Shown one piece after another: positions 7,027-9,139 of a DNA stretch of 9,139 nucleotides. Location: positions 1-9,139 of the forward strand of contig JAKEIJ010000124.1 in NCBI GenBank assembly GCA_022545805.1, read 5' to 3'. The notes beneath the pieces are model-generated. The model was not told where the DNA came from and did not search any database. It was given only the letters and a program-made list of their open reading frames with translations. The DNA comes from Nitrosotalea sp. (lineage in GTDB: Archaea; Thermoproteota; Nitrososphaeria; Nitrososphaerales; Nitrosopumilaceae). Within the stretch, counting starts at the first letter, position 1. Every line of letters begins with the position of its first letter. Position numbers and translations under genes: made by a program.

Positions 7027-7034
7027 ATAAAAAA
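7027..7034 (-). promoter_or_regulatory. Possible TATA-like element for ndh
   Basis: The minus strand reads TTTTTTAT, centred about 29 nt before ATG 7001. It is a weaker match than the other promoters in the window. An alternative, CTATAACAT, sits closer to the start (about 7011-7020) but would place transcription inside the gene. Confidence 0.3.
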
Positions 7035-7084
7035 GGGTAGTAATGATTCTCACGAGTATACAGCTTAACATTTGTGCGAAAGGT

Positions 7085-7092
7085 AAAATATG
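7085..7092 (+). promoter_or_regulatory. Putative TATA box (with purine-rich upstream element) for the small Met-rich gene
   Basis: AAAATATG is centred 26 nt before ATG 7114 and preceded by CGAAAGGT, which resembles a purine-rich BRE. The spacing predicts a leaderless transcript. Confidence 0.5.
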
Positions 7093-7113
7093 CTGTTTTA
7101 TGAAACTTAGTAT

Positions 7114-7431
7114 ATGAAGAAAGAATACATTGTTGTACGAATAGACGCATCACCAGATGGAGCTCCATATGTGGTAGTCTCACTTTCTACATCCAAAGAT
7201 TTTAGAGAACAAAGCACACCAATGTCCCCGTTTGGCGCTGGAGGAGTTATGGGTTTTACAAACATGGATGACATGATGAAAAATCTCAACAAAATGCTCT
7301 CTGGAGGTATGGGTCAAGCAGGTTCTACAACCTCAATCAAGCTTGATATGCACGAATACAAGGAACTAAATCTTGCAGTAGGAGACAAGGTCTACCTAGA
7401 AATGTCAAAAGCAGAGGCTACTGGCGTTTAA
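7114..7431 (+). CDS. Small Met/Gly-rich protein of unknown function
   Basis: A 105-aa protein that I do not recognise as a named family. It has three parts. An N-terminal strand-rich segment (1-30) starts MKKEYIVVRID. A flexible Gly/Met-rich middle (36-70) contains GAGGVMGF, MDDMMKNLNKM and SGGMGQAG, with seven Met in 31 residues. A C-terminal beta-type segment (73-98) contains SIKLDMHEYKEL and VGDKVYLEM. No signal peptide or membrane helix is present, so it is probably cytoplasmic. It is a real gene: a TATA box lies at the right distance, ATG start, no competing long frame, and it fills the gap between ndh and the ACT-domain gene, converging on the latter with 6 nt between stops. The last segment resembles small beta-barrel chains, which is too weak for a functional call. 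A link with divergent ndh through the shared 112-bp intergenic region is possible. Confidence 0.75.
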   Translation: MKKEYIVVRIDASPDGAPYVVVSLSTSKDFREQSTPMSPFGAGGVMGFTNMDDMMKNLNKMLSGGMGQAGSTTSIKLDMHEYKELNLAVGDKVYLEMSKAEATGV

Positions 7432-7437
7432 AAAATA

Positions 7438-8100
7438 TTAACGCGAAATTTCTCTTCTTAGAATTTGATATGCTCTTGCAGCATCTTTTTCATACAATAC
7501 TGCCACTATGTGATCCTGTCCGAAAAACGCATTAAAGAGCTCGATTCCATTATCATGTAGAATCTCAGACACGTAAGAAACTACGTCAGAGCTGCGTTCT
7601 GAATCGGGAATGTGTATTGTTATTTTTGCCAATCCATCTTGAAAGAAATTCCTATGTGATGAAAATGATTCTACAATTTTTCTTACATCGCTAATGTCCT
7701 CAGTCAAGAATCTAAAAGAATTGGTAGAACGGAAAAATTCGTAATCTGGATCGATCTTCATGAATCTATCCATCAGAGCAACAATGTCTGTCATGTCAAA
7801 ACCATCTGTGGAAAATTTTATGTCTACAATTCCATCAGTCAGGGAAAGTCTTGCATTTTTAAGTACTGTTTCATTTTGCATGTCGTCTTTTTTTTCAAAA
7901 GAGTCTGCATACCTTTTGATTGCAACTACAATTGTATTGGGATTTACAGGACCTCCAACTAGGGACTCTACTTCCGTTTGAAGTTTTAATGCAAGTGATG
8001 TATAATTAATCAAGCCCATTTTGATGCAGTCGTAAATGGCTCTATTTTTTGTAATTATCTCTCTGATTGCATCAGGTACCGAAAGGCTTGGGGTTTGCAT
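7438..8100 (-). CDS. ACT-domain protein with N-terminal helix-turn-helix-like region, putative regulator
   Basis: A 220-aa protein. Residues 7-68 are helical (SVPDAIREIITKNRAIYDC, then INYTSLALKLQTEV, then PNTIVVAIKRYAD) and look like the winged-helix-like N-terminal part seen in archaeal ACT-domain proteins. Residues 83-150 form a mixed alpha/beta region. Residues 157-217 have the beta-alpha-beta-beta-alpha-beta pattern of an ACT domain (AKITIHIP, VVSYVSEILHDNGIELF, DHIVAVLYEKD, YQILRREI). ACT domains usually bind amino acids or other small ligands, so a ligand-responsive regulator is the likely role, but neither ligand nor target is visible. It starts at ATG 8100, 26 nt from a TATA box, and diverges from hsp20 across a very AT-rich gap. 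It could act on that neighbour or be unrelated to it. Confidence 0.65.
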   Translation of the reverse strand: MQTPSLSVPDAIREIITKNRAIYDCIKMGLINYTSLALKLQTEVESLVGGPVNPNTIVVAIKRYADSFEKKDDMQNETVLKNARLSLTDGIVDIKFSTDGFDMTDIVALMDRFMKIDPDYEFFRSTNSFRFLTEDISDVRKIVESFSSHRNFFQDGLAKITIHIPDSERSSDVVSYVSEILHDNGIELFNAFFGQDHIVAVLYEKDAARAYQILRREISR

Positions 8101-8121
8101 GGGAGTAAGTTATATTGGTAA

Positions 8122-8130
8122 TTATATTAA
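8122..8130 (-). promoter_or_regulatory. Putative TATA box for the ACT-domain gene
   Basis: The minus strand reads TTAATATAA, centred 26 nt before ATG 8100, giving a predicted leaderless transcript. Confidence 0.5.
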
Positions 8131-8142
8131 TTTATGTAATAG

Positions 8143-8163
8143 AATAATCCATTATTTCATAAT
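8143..8163 (+). promoter_or_regulatory. Overlapping inverted repeats upstream of the hsp20 TATA box (possible operator)
   Basis: AATAAT-CC-ATTATT (8143-8156) is a perfect 6-bp inverted repeat with a 2-bp spacer. It overlaps a second one, ATTAT-TTC-ATAAT (8151-8163). Both end just before the hsp20 TATA box, where an activator or heat-shock repressor could bind. The region is so AT-rich that chance palindromes are likely. Confidence 0.3.
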
Positions 8164-8165
8164 AC

Positions 8166-8173
8166 TTATATAA
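8166..8173 (+). promoter_or_regulatory. TATA box of hsp20
   Basis: TTATATAA is a near-consensus archaeal TATA box. Its centre is 25 nt before the ATG at 8194, while the upstream ATG at 8173 overlaps the box and so cannot be on the transcript. It is the best promoter match in the window. Confidence 0.65.
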
Positions 8174-8193
8174 TGTCATACCTATTACATAGT

Positions 8194-8709
8194 ATGCATA
8201 ACTATGACATGGATGAATGGGACGAGTTTGACCATATCTTCCAAAAAATGATGCGACCTTTCAAGGGACTAGACGAAATTTGGAATAACATAACCAGCTC
8301 TGAGAATGCACAGACATTTGGTCCTTACTTCTATGGGTATACCATGACAGTAGGACCTGATGGAAAACCTGTGGTAAAAGAATATGGAAATGTACAACCT
8401 GGTCTTCTCCAAAAATCAGAGACAAGAGAACCATTCATAGACGTTATCGTAGATAACAAAGAAAAGGTTCTCAAAATTGTTGCTGAAATGCCAGGAGTAG
8501 AAAAGAAAGACATCAAGATCGAAGTAGTAGGAAAATCTGTAAATCTTGATGCAGAAAATGGTGATAAAAAATACCATACCAGAGTCCCAATAAAACAAAA
8601 GGTTGACGAAGATTCTGCCAAAGCAACTTATTCAAACGGAATCTTGGAAGTAAAGTTCAATCTCAAAGAAGAAGATCGACCGCAAGGAAAGAAGGTGCAG
8701 GTCGAATAA
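8194..8709 (+). CDS. hsp20: Hsp20 / alpha-crystallin small heat-shock protein
   Basis: ATP-independent holdase chaperone that binds unfolding proteins and forms large cytoplasmic oligomers. It has 171 aa from ATG 8194. The acidic, aromatic N-terminal arm (MHNYDMDEWDEFDHIF) is followed by the archaeal-type segment GYTMTVGPDGKP (48-59). The alpha-crystallin domain spans about 80-158, with FIDVIVDNKE, AEMPGVEKKDI, and the hallmark A-x-x-x-N-G-x-L (ATYSNGIL, 144-151). The C-terminal VQV (168-170) matches the I/V-x-I/V motif that docks neighbouring subunits. An in-frame ATG at 8173 would add MSYLLHS but overlaps the TATA box, so 8194 is preferred. cdc48 follows after 25 nt on the same strand, suggesting a shared transcript for chaperone and unfoldase. 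Palindromes upstream of the promoter may mediate stress control. Confidence 0.93.
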   Translation: MHNYDMDEWDEFDHIFQKMMRPFKGLDEIWNNITSSENAQTFGPYFYGYTMTVGPDGKPVVKEYGNVQPGLLQKSETREPFIDVIVDNKEKVLKIVAEMPGVEKKDIKIEVVGKSVNLDAENGDKKYHTRVPIKQKVDEDSAKATYSNGILEVKFNLKEEDRPQGKKVQVE

Positions 8710-8722
8710 CTTTATTTTTTAT

Positions 8723-8728
8723 GGTGAT
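8723..8728 (+). promoter_or_regulatory. Shine-Dalgarno site of cdc48
   Basis: GGTGAT lies 6 nt before ATG 8735. It is complementary to the ATCACC stretch near the 3' end of archaeal 16S rRNA. A strong SD fits translation of a second gene on a polycistronic hsp20-cdc48 message. A T-rich run just before it (8711-8720) could also cause partial termination or serve as a weak TATA-like element. Confidence 0.6.
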
Positions 8729-8734
8729 AAAATT

Positions 8735-9139
8735 ATGAGCGAAATTACATTAAAAATTGCAGAGGCAGCACAACGACATGTTGGCAAAGGAATAGCAGTA
8801 CTAGATCCAAAAGTTGTTGAAGAGAATGGCTGGGAGACTGGCCAAATTCTTGAGCTAGTTGGAAACAGGAAAAGCCATGTAAAACTCTGGTCGGGTTCTA
8901 CACCAGATTATGGAACTGGAATGATCAAGATAGATGGAATTACTCGACACAACATTGGTGCTGGAATTGGAGAAAAAATCATAATAAAAAAAGTAGATGC
9001 GCTAGAAGCAGAACAGGTAACCCTCTCACCTATTGAAAAGCTAGCTGAGGAGGGACTTCAAGAATACATGCAAGCATACTACATGGGTCATGTGTTAACC
9101 ACTGGTGATACATTAATCGTAACTACACAAATGGGCGGA
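8735..9139 (+). CDS. cdc48: Cdc48/VAT-type AAA+ ATPase, N-terminal domain (3' partial)
   Basis: Start of the hexameric unfoldase that extracts and unfolds proteins for degradation or remodelling (p97/VCP family). The 135 codons to the right edge are uninterrupted and cover most of the N domain. The double-psi barrel half contains LKIAEAAQRHVGKGIAVLDP (6-25), MIKIDGITRHNIGAGIGEKI (63-82) and KKVDA (85-89). The second half begins near VTLSPIEK (95-102) and runs through YMGHVLTTGDTLIV (116-129). This order matches archaeal Cdc48/VAT closely. The two AAA+ modules (D1, D2) would lie beyond the window. The gene follows hsp20 by 25 nt with a good SD. Pairing of Hsp20 with Cdc48 genes is known from other archaea such as Archaeoglobus, where they are heat-induced together. 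Confidence 0.93.
   Translation, partial: MSEITLKIAEAAQRHVGKGIAVLDPKVVEENGWETGQILELVGNRKSHVKLWSGSTPDYGTGMIKIDGITRHNIGAGIGEKIIIKKVDALEAEQVTLSPIEKLAEEGLQEYMQAYYMGHVLTTGDTLIVTTQMGG

Noticed and set aside
7001..7183. 60-codon minus-strand frame spanning the ndh upstream region
   Set aside because: It covers the divergent promoters and the start of the 105-aa gene and encodes nothing recognisable.
8331..8621. 96-codon minus-strand frame inside hsp20
   Set aside because: Antisense to the alpha-crystallin domain, low-complexity Ser/Phe-rich translation, no start signals.
8721..8738. Five-codon frame ATG-GTG-ATA-AAA-TTA-TGA overlapping the cdc48 start
   Set aside because: It coincides with the SD of cdc48 and is too short to support as a leader peptide; translational coupling is conceivable but unsupported.

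Overview
The window looks like a piece of the chromosome of a mesophilic, AT-rich archaeon. The best guess is a thaumarchaeon (Nitrososphaerota, Nitrosopumilus-like ammonia oxidiser). The sequence supports this through an Orc1/Cdc6 initiator, the small subunit of the archaea-only DNA polymerase D, an archaeal-type Hsp20 next to Cdc48, a cobalamin (CbiE) methyltransferase, a secreted multi-cupredoxin protein, and archaeal TATA boxes about 24-28 nt upstream of most start codons. The family assignments come from motifs read by eye. The genus-level guess is inference.

Layout, left to right. (1) Replication block: orc1/cdc6 (5' end cut by the window edge) converges on the PolD small subunit gene with only 2 nt between the stop codons. 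(2) A 77-bp divergent promoter region separates the polymerase gene from a SpoIIM-family membrane protein, and both of these genes seem to start at TTG. (3) Next is a large secreted protein with an N-terminal beta-rich domain, a Pro/Thr linker and three cupredoxin-like domains. It converges on (4) a leftward pair, ndh (type II NADH:quinone dehydrogenase) followed by cbiE. (5) Divergent from ndh is a small Met/Gly-rich protein of unknown function, which converges on (6) an ACT-domain putative regulator. (7) Divergent from that regulator is hsp20, followed 25 nt later by cdc48 (cut by the right edge). This pair looks like a protein quality-control operon.

The region is gene-dense. No gap exceeds about 112 bp, and I see no tRNA, rRNA, CRISPR, insertion sequence or integrase. 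Three convergent gene pairs end within 1-6 nt of each other. First genes of transcription units tend to carry a TATA box at a distance that predicts leaderless mRNAs, while cdc48, the internal gene, has a good Shine-Dalgarno (GGTGAT). This logic favours shorter starts for hsp20 (8194) and cbiE (5595).

I do not see a clear new multi-gene system. The most unusual object is the triple cupredoxin protein. Every domain keeps the first copper-ligand His, but the canonical Cys-x2-His-x2-Met loop has become Asp-x2-Tyr/Phe-x2-Met/Ile, the same replacement three times. Either blue-copper function was lost before the domain was duplicated, or a different site has taken its place.
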